From contig CAKTWP010000009.1 of the NCBI GenBank assembly GCA_934630705.1, forward strand, positions 1-64,000: DNA of 64,000 bases, written 5' to 3'. The position numbers were made by a program, and so were the translations under genes. This document shows positions 45,494-54,311 of the stretch, piece by piece (the stretch's first letter is position 1; each line of letters begins with the position of its first letter). The notes beneath the pieces are model-generated. The model was not told where the DNA came from and ran no database searches. It worked only from the letters and a program-made list of their open reading frames with translations. Origin of the DNA: an uncultured Clostridia bacterium (lineage in GTDB: Bacteria; Bacillota; Clostridia; Christensenellales; Aristaeellaceae).

Positions 45494-46255
45494 TCAGGAA
45501 CATTTTTGTTCAAAGGCGTATTCCACCCGGGTCAGCTCCAGCCCGGATGCGGGCGCGGTGACCCCCAGATCCAGCCGGCTGCCGGATTGCAGCGCCAGGG
45601 ACAGGCATTCCTCCGGCAGCTTGCCCTGGCCGATGCCAATCAGTGCCCCGGCGATAATGCGCACCATGTTATACAGAAACGCATTGCCATGTACCTGCAG
45701 GATCACTTCCTCCCCTTCCCGATGGACGGACAGGAAATCAATGGTGCGCACGGTGGTTTTCGCGCTGCCGCCGGCGGCTGCAAAGGCGGCGAAATCATGG
45801 GTGCCGATCAGCTGCTGCCCCGCCCGGTGCATTTTTTCCGCGTCCAGCTGAACGGGTACGTGGGCGGTGATATTCCGATAAATGGCGCTGGCGTGGCGGG
45901 CGTTATGGATGCGATAGGTATACAGCTTGCCCGCCGCCTGAAACCGGGCGTGAAAATCCGGGGGAACCGGAATCGCCGCCGTCACGCGAATATCCGGGGG
46001 CAGAAAGCGATTCAGCACGAAGGGAAATTTCTCCGGGGGGATAGAGGAGACGGTATCGAAATGCGCCCGCTGACCCAGCGCGTGCACTCCCGCATCTGTG
46101 CGGCTGGCGCCGGTAACGCGGATGAACGTGCCCGTGGCCGCCTGCAGCGCCTTTTCCAGCTCGCCCTGGATGCTGGGGCCGTTATCCTGATATTGCCAGC
46201 CGCTATAGGCCGTGCCGTCATAAGACACAGTGAGCAAAATACGCTTTTCTTCCAT
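45494..46255 (-). CDS. truA: tRNA pseudouridine synthase A
   Basis: Converts U38-40 to pseudouridine in tRNA anticodon arms. The 253-residue protein has the TruA signature: SYDGTAYSGWQYQ at the N-terminus, catalytic D54 in GASRTDAGVHALGQ, and FLYNMVRIIAGALIGIGQGK near the C-terminus. Length is typical. An AAGGAA site precedes the ATG. It stands alone between cdaA and the amidase gene. Confidence 0.95.
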   Translation of the reverse strand: MEEKRILLTVSYDGTAYSGWQYQDNGPSIQGELEKALQAATGTFIRVTGASRTDAGVHALGQRAHFDTVSSIPPEKFPFVLNRFLPPDIRVTAAIPVPPDFHARFQAAGKLYTYRIHNARHASAIYRNITAHVPVQLDAEKMHRAGQQLIGTHDFAAFAAAGGSAKTTVRTIDFLSVHREGEEVILQVHGNAFLYNMVRIIAGALIGIGQGKLPEECLSLALQSGSRLDLGVTAPASGLELTRVEYAFEQKCS

Positions 46256-46402
46256 TTATATAGCATTCCTTACTCGCAGGTTTTCATGGTGTTTCTGAGC
46301 AGCGGCGTTTCCCTGCCCGGGTGTGCCGCAGCGCACAACCATTATAAAGGAAACAGCCCGAAACGGCAAGGGGAAGGGGCGGGAAAGATGCGGAATATTT
46401 TA

Positions 46403-46438
46403 GGGGAACCCGCTTTTGAAATCAAAAACAGGTTCCCC
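46403..46438 (-). terminator. hairpin past the amidase gene, probable terminator
   Basis: GGGGAACC (46403-46410) pairs with GGTTCCCC (46431-46438), and an inner TTTTGA/TCAAAA stem extends it. On the - strand AAAATATT-type sequence follows rather than a clear T run. Confidence 0.55.
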
Positions 46439-46452
46439 ATGTCCTGTATCCT

Positions 46453-47151
46453 TTACTTCAGCCGATAAAATTCTTCTACGCCCTGGCAGATGGCCTGGGC
46501 AATTCGCGTCTGGTAGGCCGCGTCCAGAAGCAGACGTTCCTCGGCGGCATTGGATAAAAAGCCGCATTCCACCAGCACGGACGGAATATCCAGCGACAGC
46601 ATGAAATAATCTCCCGCCATGGCTACCCGCTCCCGGGCCGGAGCCAGCCCGGCAATGAGTGCATCCTGCAGCGCGCCTGCCAATAGCCGGCTTTGCTCCT
46701 GCCCCGCCCGATAAAACACCTGCGGACCTGATTCCTTCCGGGAGCGATATTCATTCATATGTATGCTCAGCAGCATCTCCGCGCCGCCTTCCCGGGCCAG
46801 TTCCAGCCGCGCAGTGAGATCTGCCCGTTTGTTTTCGCTGAACTGTCCGTCCTGTTCCCGCGTCATGATCACCCGGGTGCCCGCGCGCTCCAACGCCTGC
46901 CGCACCGCCTGTGCCACCTGCAAATTGATTTCCTTTTCCCAAATGCCTGAATCCCGGGCCCGCGCGCCGCCGTCGGTTCCCCCGTGGCCCGCGTCCACCA
47001 GAATCACCCGTTCGTTCAGCGGTCCCGCTGCCTCTGTGGGCTCCGGCGCCGCAGGCGGTATGCCCCCTTCCCGCGGCCATAAAAGGAACCCCAAACCCAC
47101 GGCACAGAGAATCGCCCCGAACCATATCCACCGCTTTCCGGCCTGCTTCAT
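46453..47151 (-). CDS. N-acetylmuramoyl-L-alanine amidase (Amidase_3, CwlD-like)
   Basis: The 232-residue zinc amidase has an N-terminal membrane anchor or signal (about 8-24) and an Amidase_3 domain: VDAGHGGTDGG (zinc His), the glutamate in EINLQVA, SIHMNE (second zinc His) and VLVECGFLSN (catalytic Glu). It resembles CwlD, which makes muramic-delta-lactam for spore cortex, so it could hint at sporulation ancestry, but housekeeping amidases look alike. An AAGGGGG site precedes the ATG. Confidence 0.9.
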   Translation of the reverse strand: MKQAGKRWIWFGAILCAVGLGFLLWPREGGIPPAAPEPTEAAGPLNERVILVDAGHGGTDGGARARDSGIWEKEINLQVAQAVRQALERAGTRVIMTREQDGQFSENKRADLTARLELAREGGAEMLLSIHMNEYRSRKESGPQVFYRAGQEQSRLLAGALQDALIAGLAPARERVAMAGDYFMLSLDIPSVLVECGFLSNAAEERLLLDAAYQTRIAQAICQGVEEFYRLK

Positions 47152-47240
47152 GCTTCGCGCCCCCTTCCCCTTAGCCTATGCGCCCGGCGGAGACGAAAAT
47201 GCTGTCAAGTCACAAAAGTATGACATTTTCCGAAAAACAA

Positions 47241-47640
47241 TTTTCCACCGGGTTATCCACACCATTTTTTCCCGCGTTTTTCGCTTCATGCTGCATATGC
47301 ATTTCTCATGCACGGCAGATTCCCGCGTTTTCCCGCTTTTTCCGTGCATATGCTGCATAAACTGCATGCATTCGCCCATGGGGCGTTTGAAGCCGCTTTA
47401 TCCCCATTGTCCACAGAGTTATCCACAAAAAAAGCGGTTAAAACCCTTGCCATGCTTGAAAATCGTCTTTTGACTGTGGATAACTTTTCAACAGTCCAAA
47501 AGTTTTCCACATTATCCACAGAGTTATCCACAGCCGTTATCCCCATGATTATCCAACAGTTTTCCACGGCAAAAATGAAAATAATATAAGACTGTTGTCA
47601 CAAAATTGTAAAATTTCCGCAATTGGAAGGGAACAAACGC
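47241..47640. other. oriC: candidate chromosomal replication origin (DnaA-box cluster plus AT-rich region)
   Basis: Perfect TTATCCACA boxes lie at 47253-47261, 47419-47427, 47512-47520 and 47524-47532 on the + strand and 47475-47483 on the - strand. One- or two-mismatch boxes occur at 47241, 47398, 47407, 47503, 47537, 47549 and 47560. An AT-rich stretch (47569-47620) follows, suitable as an unwinding element. A TGCATATGC-containing block at 47288-47302 recurs approximately inverted at 47345-47358. Flanking genes diverge (cwlD leftward, GH127 rightward). No dnaA, dnaN or rpmH is beside it. The 600-base interval has no credible gene. Confidence 0.75.
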
Positions 47641-47664
47641 GAATTTGCGGCAAATCGATAGGGG

Positions 47665-47693
47665 TTGCCAGCGCCTGCAAAATATGCTATCAT
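47665..47693 (+). promoter_or_regulatory. sigma-A promoter of the GH127 gene
   Basis: -35 TTGCCA (47665-47670), 17-base spacer and -10 TATCAT (47688-47693), 60 bases before the ATG. Confidence 0.6.
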
Positions 47694-47752
47694 GGAATCG
47701 ATTTCGGAAGCATCGTTTGCGGCCCCGCCGCAGAACAGGAGAAGAAACGAGC

Positions 47753-49429
47753 ATGGCAAAATATGCTGTGGATTATCGGCTGAAGGTGCCCATGGGCGGC
47801 GTGCAGCTCACAGAGGGCCGGCTGAAAAACGCCTTTGACAATAACATTGCTTTCCTCAAGGATTTTGACGTTAACCGCATGCTGTACTGGTATCGGGTGC
47901 AGGCGGGAAAGCCTGCGCCGGGGGTGCCTTATGCCGGCGGCGACGGCCACTTTGAAAACAATCTGCACGGTCAGACGGCGGGTGAATTTCTCATGGGCAC
48001 CGGTACCACGCTGCTGTGGCAGGAGGATGACGTGCTGCGTGGCATGGTGCGGGAGATTCTATCGGAGCTCAAAAGCGATCAGGCCCCGGACGGCTTTCTG
48101 CTGCCCATCGACCGCTCCCAGTTCAACGCCAAGGAATACCCCAATTACACCCGCGCCTGGGTGACCTTCGGGCTGCTGGACGCAGGCTATGCCGGAGAAA
48201 CGGACGCTTTCGCCCTGGCCCGGGGAATGGGCGATCATTTTAACCACAGCGATGTGCTGCCCTATGTGAAAGACCTGAACCTGGGCTTTCAGGGCATTCT
48301 GGCCAACACCCGGCTGTATGACGCGCCCTGCGGCAGGGCCGAGGACATTCAGGTGGCCATCGATCATTATCAGGAGGATTGGTGGCTCGATCAGCTGTTG
48401 GCCGGGGATCACCGGGCTATTTATCAGCATCCCGGCAATCATCCCCATTCCACGCTGCTGACCACCCTGGAGGGTTACTGCGATCTGTACCGGATCACAG
48501 GCCGGGAAAAGTACCTGCAGGCGGTGAAGCAGGCGCTGCGCATGTATGAAGAAAAATGGCAGCATGTGGGCGGCGGCATCAATATGTGCGAAATGGACAC
48601 CTACTTTCCCGGCTGTAACTGGCTCTCGCCCCAGCATAATTATAACGAGCTGTGCTCCACCAATTTCTGGGTACTGCTGAACCAGCGGATGCACCGGCTG
48701 GAGCCGGACAACGCCCATTACGTGGACGAAATGGAAAACTCCATTTATAACGTGCTGCTGGCCGCGCAGGTGGGCAGCCAGGGCTATCATTATCTGAATT
48801 TCCTCCAGCGTACCAAGGACTGGCGGTATCTGGACCGGGCCACCTGCTGCGCCGCCCTGGGCGCCCGGCTGGCCGGACTGCTGCCCCAGTTCCTCTATAC
48901 CTATACCGACGACGCCGTATACTGCGACCTTTATGCCGCCAGCCAGGCCCAGCTGCCCAACGGTGTTTCCTTGAAAACGGAAACCATAATGCCAGACCAC
49001 GGCCGGGTAAAAATCACGATTCTGAAGGCGGATAAGCCCTTCACTCTCAAGCTGCGCATCCCCCGCTGGGCTGCGGCGGATGGAAAATCCTATTATGAAA
49101 CCCATGAACAGGTGACGGCCGGGGCGGAATTTATCCTGGATTTCCCCTTCCGCTTTAAGACCACCCGCTATACCGGCGGGGAGGAGCTGAAGCAGCTGGA
49201 ACGCTGGGCGGTGGAATACGGCCCGCTTCTGTACGCGGCGATGGGCGCGCCCAATCCGTTGACCGTGCGGTTTGACCCGGCCCAGCCCGAAAGCTGGTTC
49301 ACACCCCTGCCCGGCACCGTGCGCCGCCTGCAATTGAAGGATGATTCCTGTCACGAATACCGGGCCTATCTGGATATTCACGACGAGCCCTTCGACGTGT
49401 ATCCCGCCGTGGAGCCGCCGGAGCGCTGA
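47753..49429 (+). CDS. GH127 family beta-L-arabinofuranosidase-like protein (DUF1680)
   Basis: A 558-residue cytoplasmic enzyme (no signal peptide) with an (alpha/alpha)6 barrel followed by beta-sandwich domains. The zinc-cysteine catalytic set of GH127 is visible: E299 and C301 (YNELCSTN) and the adjacent C365-C366 (ATCCAALGARL). One of the paired cysteines is the nucleophile in characterised relatives, which release beta-L-arabinofuranose. The N-terminal VNRMLYWYRVQAGKPAPGVPYAGGDGHFENN block is typical. The start at 47753 follows CAGGAGAAG. It is rightward from the origin candidate, followed by radC. Confidence 0.88.
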   Translation: MAKYAVDYRLKVPMGGVQLTEGRLKNAFDNNIAFLKDFDVNRMLYWYRVQAGKPAPGVPYAGGDGHFENNLHGQTAGEFLMGTGTTLLWQEDDVLRGMVREILSELKSDQAPDGFLLPIDRSQFNAKEYPNYTRAWVTFGLLDAGYAGETDAFALARGMGDHFNHSDVLPYVKDLNLGFQGILANTRLYDAPCGRAEDIQVAIDHYQEDWWLDQLLAGDHRAIYQHPGNHPHSTLLTTLEGYCDLYRITGREKYLQAVKQALRMYEEKWQHVGGGINMCEMDTYFPGCNWLSPQHNYNELCSTNFWVLLNQRMHRLEPDNAHYVDEMENSIYNVLLAAQVGSQGYHYLNFLQRTKDWRYLDRATCCAALGARLAGLLPQFLYTYTDDAVYCDLYAASQAQLPNGVSLKTETIMPDHGRVKITILKADKPFTLKLRIPRWAAADGKSYYETHEQVTAGAEFILDFPFRFKTTRYTGGEELKQLERWAVEYGPLLYAAMGAPNPLTVRFDPAQPESWFTPLPGTVRRLQLKDDSCHEYRAYLDIHDEPFDVYPAVEPPER

Positions 49430-49466
49430 TCCCCCTCTGCCCAAGAAAAAGGAACGCTGAATACAC

Positions 49467-50258
49467 ATGCCAAGCAAAAAACAGGAAATCCCGGAAGCAG
49501 ATCATGCCGGCCATCGGGAACGGCTGCGGGAACGGTTTCGGCTGGATGGATTGCAGGGCTTTGCGCCGCATGAAGCGCTGGAGCTGCTGCTCACCTATGC
49601 CATTCCCCGAATCAATGTGAATCCCCTGGCCCATCGGCTGATCGATCATTTTGGCGGCCTGCCCGGCGTGCTGGAAGCCACGCCTCAGGAGCTTTGCCAG
49701 GTAAACGGCGTGGGCGAACGGACGGCGGCAATGCTTGCGCTGATGCTGCCCATGATGCGGATGTATGAGCAGGAAAAGCTCACGCCCAAACGCCAGCTGG
49801 CCACCTATGCCGATCTGGTGGCCTATTGCCGTTCGCTGTTTTTAGGGATGAACGACGAGCAGTTTTACGTTCTATGTTTTGACGCGCGGCTGCGGCTGCT
49901 TTCCGCCGAGCTGATCGCCACGGGCATGCCCACGGCGGTGGAGGCGTCTCCCCGGGCCGTGCTGCGCCAGGTGCTGCGGCATAACGCCGTGGGCGCGGTG
50001 ATTTCCCATAATCATCCCAGCGGCTCGCCCCTTCCCTCGCAGGAGGATATGGACGTGACCGCCGAAATCAAGCGCCTGCTGGATGGCGCGGAGGTGCGGC
50101 TGTATGACCATGTGATCGTGGGCGGACAGGAGCATTTCAGCTTTCAGCGGGAAGGCTTGCTGGAAACAGGCGGCGGCCTGATCGCTTTCCCCCAGCGCGA
50201 ATCCACGCCGCTGGCGGCGGATCGTCCCCAGCGCGTGCTGTCGCCCAAGGGAAAATAA
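49467..50258 (+). CDS. radC: RadC-family JAMM/MPN domain protein
   Basis: The 263-residue protein has an N-terminal helix-hairpin-helix-type region (about 10-95; HRERLRERF, LELLLTYAIPR, QVNGVGERTAAMLA) and a C-terminal MPN domain with the JAMM motif (catalytic-type Glu, then SHNHPSG with ten residues to Asp in PSQEDMD). Despite its name, a DNA-repair role is not established; a metalloprotease-like fold with unknown substrate is what is visible. The C-terminal 25 residues are an unconserved-looking tail. Confidence 0.9.
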   Translation: MPSKKQEIPEADHAGHRERLRERFRLDGLQGFAPHEALELLLTYAIPRINVNPLAHRLIDHFGGLPGVLEATPQELCQVNGVGERTAAMLALMLPMMRMYEQEKLTPKRQLATYADLVAYCRSLFLGMNDEQFYVLCFDARLRLLSAELIATGMPTAVEASPRAVLRQVLRHNAVGAVISHNHPSGSPLPSQEDMDVTAEIKRLLDGAEVRLYDHVIVGGQEHFSFQREGLLETGGGLIAFPQRESTPLAADRPQRVLSPKGK

Positions 50259-50279
50259 GCCCCGTTGAAAGGATGCATC

Positions 50280-50888
50280 ATGAACAAACGCAAAAAGAGC
50301 ATAGGAAAAAGAATTATGCACGGAATCCTATTTTGTGTAATCGCGGCGGTATGCTGCTTCGGGCTGGCGCTGGGCGCGCTGTGCTATGCCCAGGCCCATG
50401 CGGAGCAAAGCGCCGGCACGTCCGACGCCCTCATTGTGCTGGGCGCGCAGGTATATTCCTCCGGAGAGCTCAGCCCCCAGCTGGCGCTGCGGATGGAAGC
50501 AGCATGGGCGGCCTATCAGAAATACCCACGGATGATCGTGGTCTGCGGCGGTCAGGGCGGCAATGAGCCGCTGCCCGAGGGCGAAGCCATGCGGGCCTGG
50601 CTGCTGGAAAAGGGCGTGCCGGACGATCAGGTGATTGCCGAAACCACCTCCATGAACACCCTGCAGAACCTGCAAAACGCCATCGCCCTGCTGCCTGCCT
50701 CCGCACAGCGGATCACCATCGTCACCAGCGATTATCATCTGCCCCGGGCCCTGCAAATCGCCCGGGATCTGGGCGTGGAAGCGGACGGCATCGGCAGCCC
50801 CTGCAAGCCCGAATACTGGATGAAAAACCATGCCCGGGAAGTGCTGGCCTGGGGAAAATACTTTCTGAACAGAATTACGGGCCAATAA
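50280..50888 (+). CDS. YdcF/SanA-family (DUF218) membrane-anchored protein
   Basis: A 202-residue protein with one N-terminal transmembrane helix (about 11-32) and an extracytoplasmic DUF218 domain: DALIVLGAQVYSSGE, MIVVCGGQGGNE, E-TTSMNTLQN and ITIVTSDYHLPRA. SanA/ElyC relatives affect envelope integrity and vancomycin entry; the biochemical activity is unknown. The start at 50280 follows AAGGATG. It lies 21 bases after radC, so it is likely co-transcribed, and ends before a strong terminator. Confidence 0.88.
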   Translation: MNKRKKSIGKRIMHGILFCVIAAVCCFGLALGALCYAQAHAEQSAGTSDALIVLGAQVYSSGELSPQLALRMEAAWAAYQKYPRMIVVCGGQGGNEPLPEGEAMRAWLLEKGVPDDQVIAETTSMNTLQNLQNAIALLPASAQRITIVTSDYHLPRALQIARDLGVEADGIGSPCKPEYWMKNHAREVLAWGKYFLNRITGQ

Positions 50889-50919
50889 GGCATATCGAAA
50901 GCTCTATAAAGAAACATAA

Positions 50920-50951
50920 AAAACGAGACCGCTTTGCCACGGTCTCGTTTT
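50920..50951. terminator. bidirectional Rho-independent terminator
   Basis: A 12-bp stem (50920-50931 with 50940-50951), 8-nt loop, A run on the left and T run on the right. It ends both the radC/ydcF transcript and the leftward isomerase transcript. Confidence 0.9.
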
Positions 50952-50963
50952 GATTTGATGATT

Positions 50964-51791
50964 TCAGCCCGGCAGCCGATTCCCCAGCCAATCCCGCAGA
51001 TGCGCCGCAGAAAGGCGCATGGCTATCATTTGATCCGCCGCGCCGAAATGCTCCACGGAAAGAAAGCCCTCATAGCCATCCCGGGCCAGCTGCTTCACCA
51101 GCCGTTCCACCGGCACTTCTCCCTCCCCGATCGGGCTGGGATACATCAGTTTTCCGCCCACATCCGCCAGCGCGCTGCCCGGCGCGCCAAAGGCGGCGTC
51201 CCGCCGCCGATCCTTCAGATGCACATGTCGCACCCACGGCCGCAGTCTCCGATAGGCCGCTTCCGCATCCTCCAGCATGTAGGCAAAGTTTCCTGTGTCA
51301 AAGACGCATTCCAGTCCCGGCACAGCGTTCAAAAGCGCCATCACGCCGTCGCATCCCGCGCAGGGCGATGCAGTCAGGTCATAGTCCTCCACGCCGACCG
51401 TTATTCCCCGCTCCCCGGCCTGGGCCACCATTTCCCGAAGGGGCCCGATAATCACCTGCCGCAAGGCGTTCATATCCTCGCCCTGCCGGGCAAATCCGGG
51501 CACGCAGAGCACGCGTTTTGCTCCCACCGCCTGCGCCGCGTCCAAATGCGCCTGAACCTGACGGCGATTTTCATCCGCGGTCTGATGGCCCAATTCATGC
51601 ACCGCGTAAACGGATACTGCCTGCAGCCCGCACGCCTGCAGCCGGGCGATGCGCTCGGGGGTCAATTGCGCCATATCGCATTCCACGCTCCGATACCCCA
51701 TCTCCCGTGCCGCCTGCAAGGCCGCCGTTTCGTCCATGCCCTGCTGCGCCGCCCCCTCCAATACATGCGCCAGAAAAACGCTCAGCAGCAT
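50964..51791 (-). CDS. sugar phosphate isomerase/epimerase (AP endonuclease 2-type TIM barrel)
   Basis: A 275-residue TIM barrel with the metal ligands expected of xylose isomerase-like enzymes: Glu in VGVEDYD, Asp in FDTGNF, His in HVHLKD and Glu in SVEHFG. The substrate is probably a keto-sugar or inositol derivative linked to the upstream transporter, but this cannot be told. The start at 51791 is preceded by AAGGAG. It is last in the leftward run of permeases, binding protein, regulator and isomerase. Confidence 0.85.
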   Translation of the reverse strand: MLLSVFLAHVLEGAAQQGMDETAALQAAREMGYRSVECDMAQLTPERIARLQACGLQAVSVYAVHELGHQTADENRRQVQAHLDAAQAVGAKRVLCVPGFARQGEDMNALRQVIIGPLREMVAQAGERGITVGVEDYDLTASPCAGCDGVMALLNAVPGLECVFDTGNFAYMLEDAEAAYRRLRPWVRHVHLKDRRRDAAFGAPGSALADVGGKLMYPSPIGEGEVPVERLVKQLARDGYEGFLSVEHFGAADQMIAMRLSAAHLRDWLGNRLPG

Positions 51792-51840
51792 CGTTTTCGC
51801 TCCTTTTTTATTGCCGGATTGCCGGCATTGCATGGATTCA

Positions 51841-54144
51841 TCAGCAGGCAGCCCTGCGATATTCGCCGGGCGTCATGCCCTCATATTTTTCAAAGGTGCG
51901 AATCAGGGAATTGGCGCTGCCAAAACCGCTTTGCGCCGCAATGTCCTTCAGCGGCAGGCCGCTCTCCCGGATCAGCTGCCGGGCATGGGCCACCCGGCGG
52001 CCATTGAGATAATCGGTAAAGTTCACGCCCTTCTTTTGCTTGAAATGGCGGCTGAGATGATTGGGCGAATAGCCCAGCGCCTGAGCCACCACGTCCAGAT
52101 TGATGTTTTCCTGAAAGTGCGCTTCCACATAGGCCACCGCCTGATCGGTAATGGAGCTTTGCATTTTCACTGGTCGGGCGAAGGCGTCCGCTGCCAGCGT
52201 CAGGTTGGACAGCACAATATCCCGGCAGCGCTGCCAGGTGTACACATCCTTGCTGGGATCGATGTGGATCAGATCCGTCGCCACGGTTTCATCCTTGCGC
52301 TGCACCAGCCGGCGAATAAACCGGTTAATCACGATGCAGGCGGATTGATACGCTTGATACGACACGTTCTCCCGCCGGTTCCGATCCAGAATATCCTCCG
52401 TATAAGGGATCAGGAAATCCAGCGCTGCTTTTTCCAGATGCACCCGCAGCTGAATTTCCATATCATCAGGCAGGAAAGGCACCAGCGCCGCTCCCGTCTG
52501 CGCCCCAGCCCACCAGATCTGGTCCTCGCTTTGCACAGGCCGCTCCTGCAGCGCCTGCAGGGCCTGGGCATAGCAGGCATTCAAATCCTGCACCCGGCCC
52601 ACCCGCTGGCTCACGCCGATATAAAACGTCGCCTGCGGAATGCGCTGGCACAGGCCTTCGTGGAGCTGGCGCAGCGCCTGGCCCAGCGCCGCTTCCTCCT
52701 CCGCGGTTTGCAGACACAGGCACAGGGTGTATTCATCCGGCCGGGTGTCCACCGCATCAATGAGCCATCGGCTCAGCTTTTCCCGCATGAATCGCACAAA
52801 TTCCTGATGATAGCCGAAATCGGAGAAGAATTGTTCATCCACGTCCGGGGGCATATCCATCCGCACCACTGCCGCCTGATAATTGCCTGCCGGAAGCGCC
52901 AGCGCGTTTCCCGGCACGGCCCCCAGGCTTTCCTCCACGGACGGGCTGCCTATCAGAATTTTATACAGCACCGATTGCAGCACCAGATGATTGCTGCTTT
53001 CCACGGTTCGGTGCATGGAATGGTTCGTCTGCAAAAGCTCCAGAATCCGCTCGGTGATAAAGGCGGTTTCATCATCCCGCCCGGTTCGGGTGCGGGCAGG
53101 ATCCAGCGCATTGAGAATCCGCTTGAAGGGGCGATACATGCGCCTTGGCATAATCAGCGCATAGCCCAGCATCAGCGCCACGGCCACCGCCGTGACGATT
53201 CCCGCCGCCTGAAACACCCGATCAAACCCGGAAAACATCTGCTGATCCGGGGTAAAAATCAGATATTCCATATCCAGAATGGCGGATTTCCGATGGGACA
53301 GCAGCCCCCAGCCCGGCCAATGCTCGCTGGCGTTGCCCAGACCAGCGCTGTGCGCTTTTTCGATCAGCAGCCCGCATTGCTCCGCTGGCTGATTGGCCAG
53401 AATCACCTGCCCCTCCGAATTGAACATGCAGATCTGGCGGCTGCTTGCAAACTCCTGATCCCGAAGCACCTTATCCAGAAATTCCTTATCCAGCACCACG
53501 CAGACCGTTCCCCGGATGCCGGCGGCGCTGCCGGGAATGCTTTGCAGCAGATACACGCCGGACAGACCGGTCACGTCGTCGCCATTGTAAAAGGCGCTTG
53601 CGCCCTTGTCCCGTGCGCTGTCCCGATAAGGGTTCAGAAAGAGCGTCATCTGGGGATAATGGCCCGCAAGCATCTGTGAAAACGCTTCATATCCCTCCCC
53701 AAAGCGATTTTCATAATACACCTGGGCGCTGATCTGCCCCGATTTATTATACAGATACGGCGAATCGTTCCACCACAGCAGAATTTCATCAATGGCCGAG
53801 GAAGTAAAGGACAGGGTTTTGATCATCACAACCAGGTCCTTTTCGTTGGTCAGATAATCCGGCCGCTGGCGATAATTCCCGGTGGCCCGGCGGGAAACGG
53901 CATTGCTTTTGGCAATATCGATCATGGCATTCTGGATGCCCGAAAAGGCTTCATCCATAAACGCGGCATGGCTGCCGATATAGGCGTCCTGACTCTCCGT
54001 CAGCTCGCTCACCAGACTGAAGCGCACAAAGGCCATCACCCCCAGATTGACCGCCACGGCCACTGCTACCAGCGCCACCAAAACGGCCAGATAATTCCGG
54101 TAAATGCTGCCTCCCAGGCGCAGGCCATGCCGCTTTTCGCTCAT
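51841..54144 (-). CDS. membrane-bound AraC-family regulator with extracytoplasmic sensor
   Basis: The 767-residue protein has an N-terminal transmembrane helix (about 15-38), an extracytoplasmic sensor (about 40-300) and a second transmembrane helix (about 308-330; GIVTAVAVALMLGYALI). A linker and middle domain follow, then an AraC DNA-binding domain (about 665-763) with ALGYSPNHLSRHFKQKKG and GFGSANSLIRTFEKYEG. It is built like the regulator at 36233 but diverged. It lies downstream of the transport genes it probably controls, in the same direction. A GGGAGGAG site precedes the ATG. Confidence 0.92.
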   Translation of the reverse strand: MSEKRHGLRLGGSIYRNYLAVLVALVAVAVAVNLGVMAFVRFSLVSELTESQDAYIGSHAAFMDEAFSGIQNAMIDIAKSNAVSRRATGNYRQRPDYLTNEKDLVVMIKTLSFTSSAIDEILLWWNDSPYLYNKSGQISAQVYYENRFGEGYEAFSQMLAGHYPQMTLFLNPYRDSARDKGASAFYNGDDVTGLSGVYLLQSIPGSAAGIRGTVCVVLDKEFLDKVLRDQEFASSRQICMFNSEGQVILANQPAEQCGLLIEKAHSAGLGNASEHWPGWGLLSHRKSAILDMEYLIFTPDQQMFSGFDRVFQAAGIVTAVAVALMLGYALIMPRRMYRPFKRILNALDPARTRTGRDDETAFITERILELLQTNHSMHRTVESSNHLVLQSVLYKILIGSPSVEESLGAVPGNALALPAGNYQAAVVRMDMPPDVDEQFFSDFGYHQEFVRFMREKLSRWLIDAVDTRPDEYTLCLCLQTAEEEAALGQALRQLHEGLCQRIPQATFYIGVSQRVGRVQDLNACYAQALQALQERPVQSEDQIWWAGAQTGAALVPFLPDDMEIQLRVHLEKAALDFLIPYTEDILDRNRRENVSYQAYQSACIVINRFIRRLVQRKDETVATDLIHIDPSKDVYTWQRCRDIVLSNLTLAADAFARPVKMQSSITDQAVAYVEAHFQENINLDVVAQALGYSPNHLSRHFKQKKGVNFTDYLNGRRVAHARQLIRESGLPLKDIAAQSGFGSANSLIRTFEKYEGMTPGEYRRAAC

Positions 54145-54176
54145 AGGCTCCTCCCATGCGTCTTAAACCGCCTGAA

Positions 54177-54204
54177 GCCACACGGATGAAACCATCCGTG
54201 TGGC
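54177..54204. repeat. 12-bp perfect hairpin between binding-protein and regulator genes
   Basis: 54177-54188 pairs with 54193-54204 around a 4-nt loop. No T run follows on the - strand, so it is more likely an mRNA-stabilising or attenuating structure than a full terminator. No gene is seen in the rest of 54145-54311. Confidence 0.65.
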
Positions 54205-54311
54205 CAGATTTCTGCGAAAATCAATCCTGATTCATTCCCGCAGCTTTACATTTTTTTCATCGCCGGGGCCGTGCTTTCACCGACACAGCCCGGACGAGCA
54301 AAGGCTTTCGT

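Noticed and set aside
47152..47752. Small open frames in the DnaA-box region
   Set aside because: They consist mainly of the box repeats and AT-rich sequence, lack ribosome-binding sites, and show no protein-like composition.
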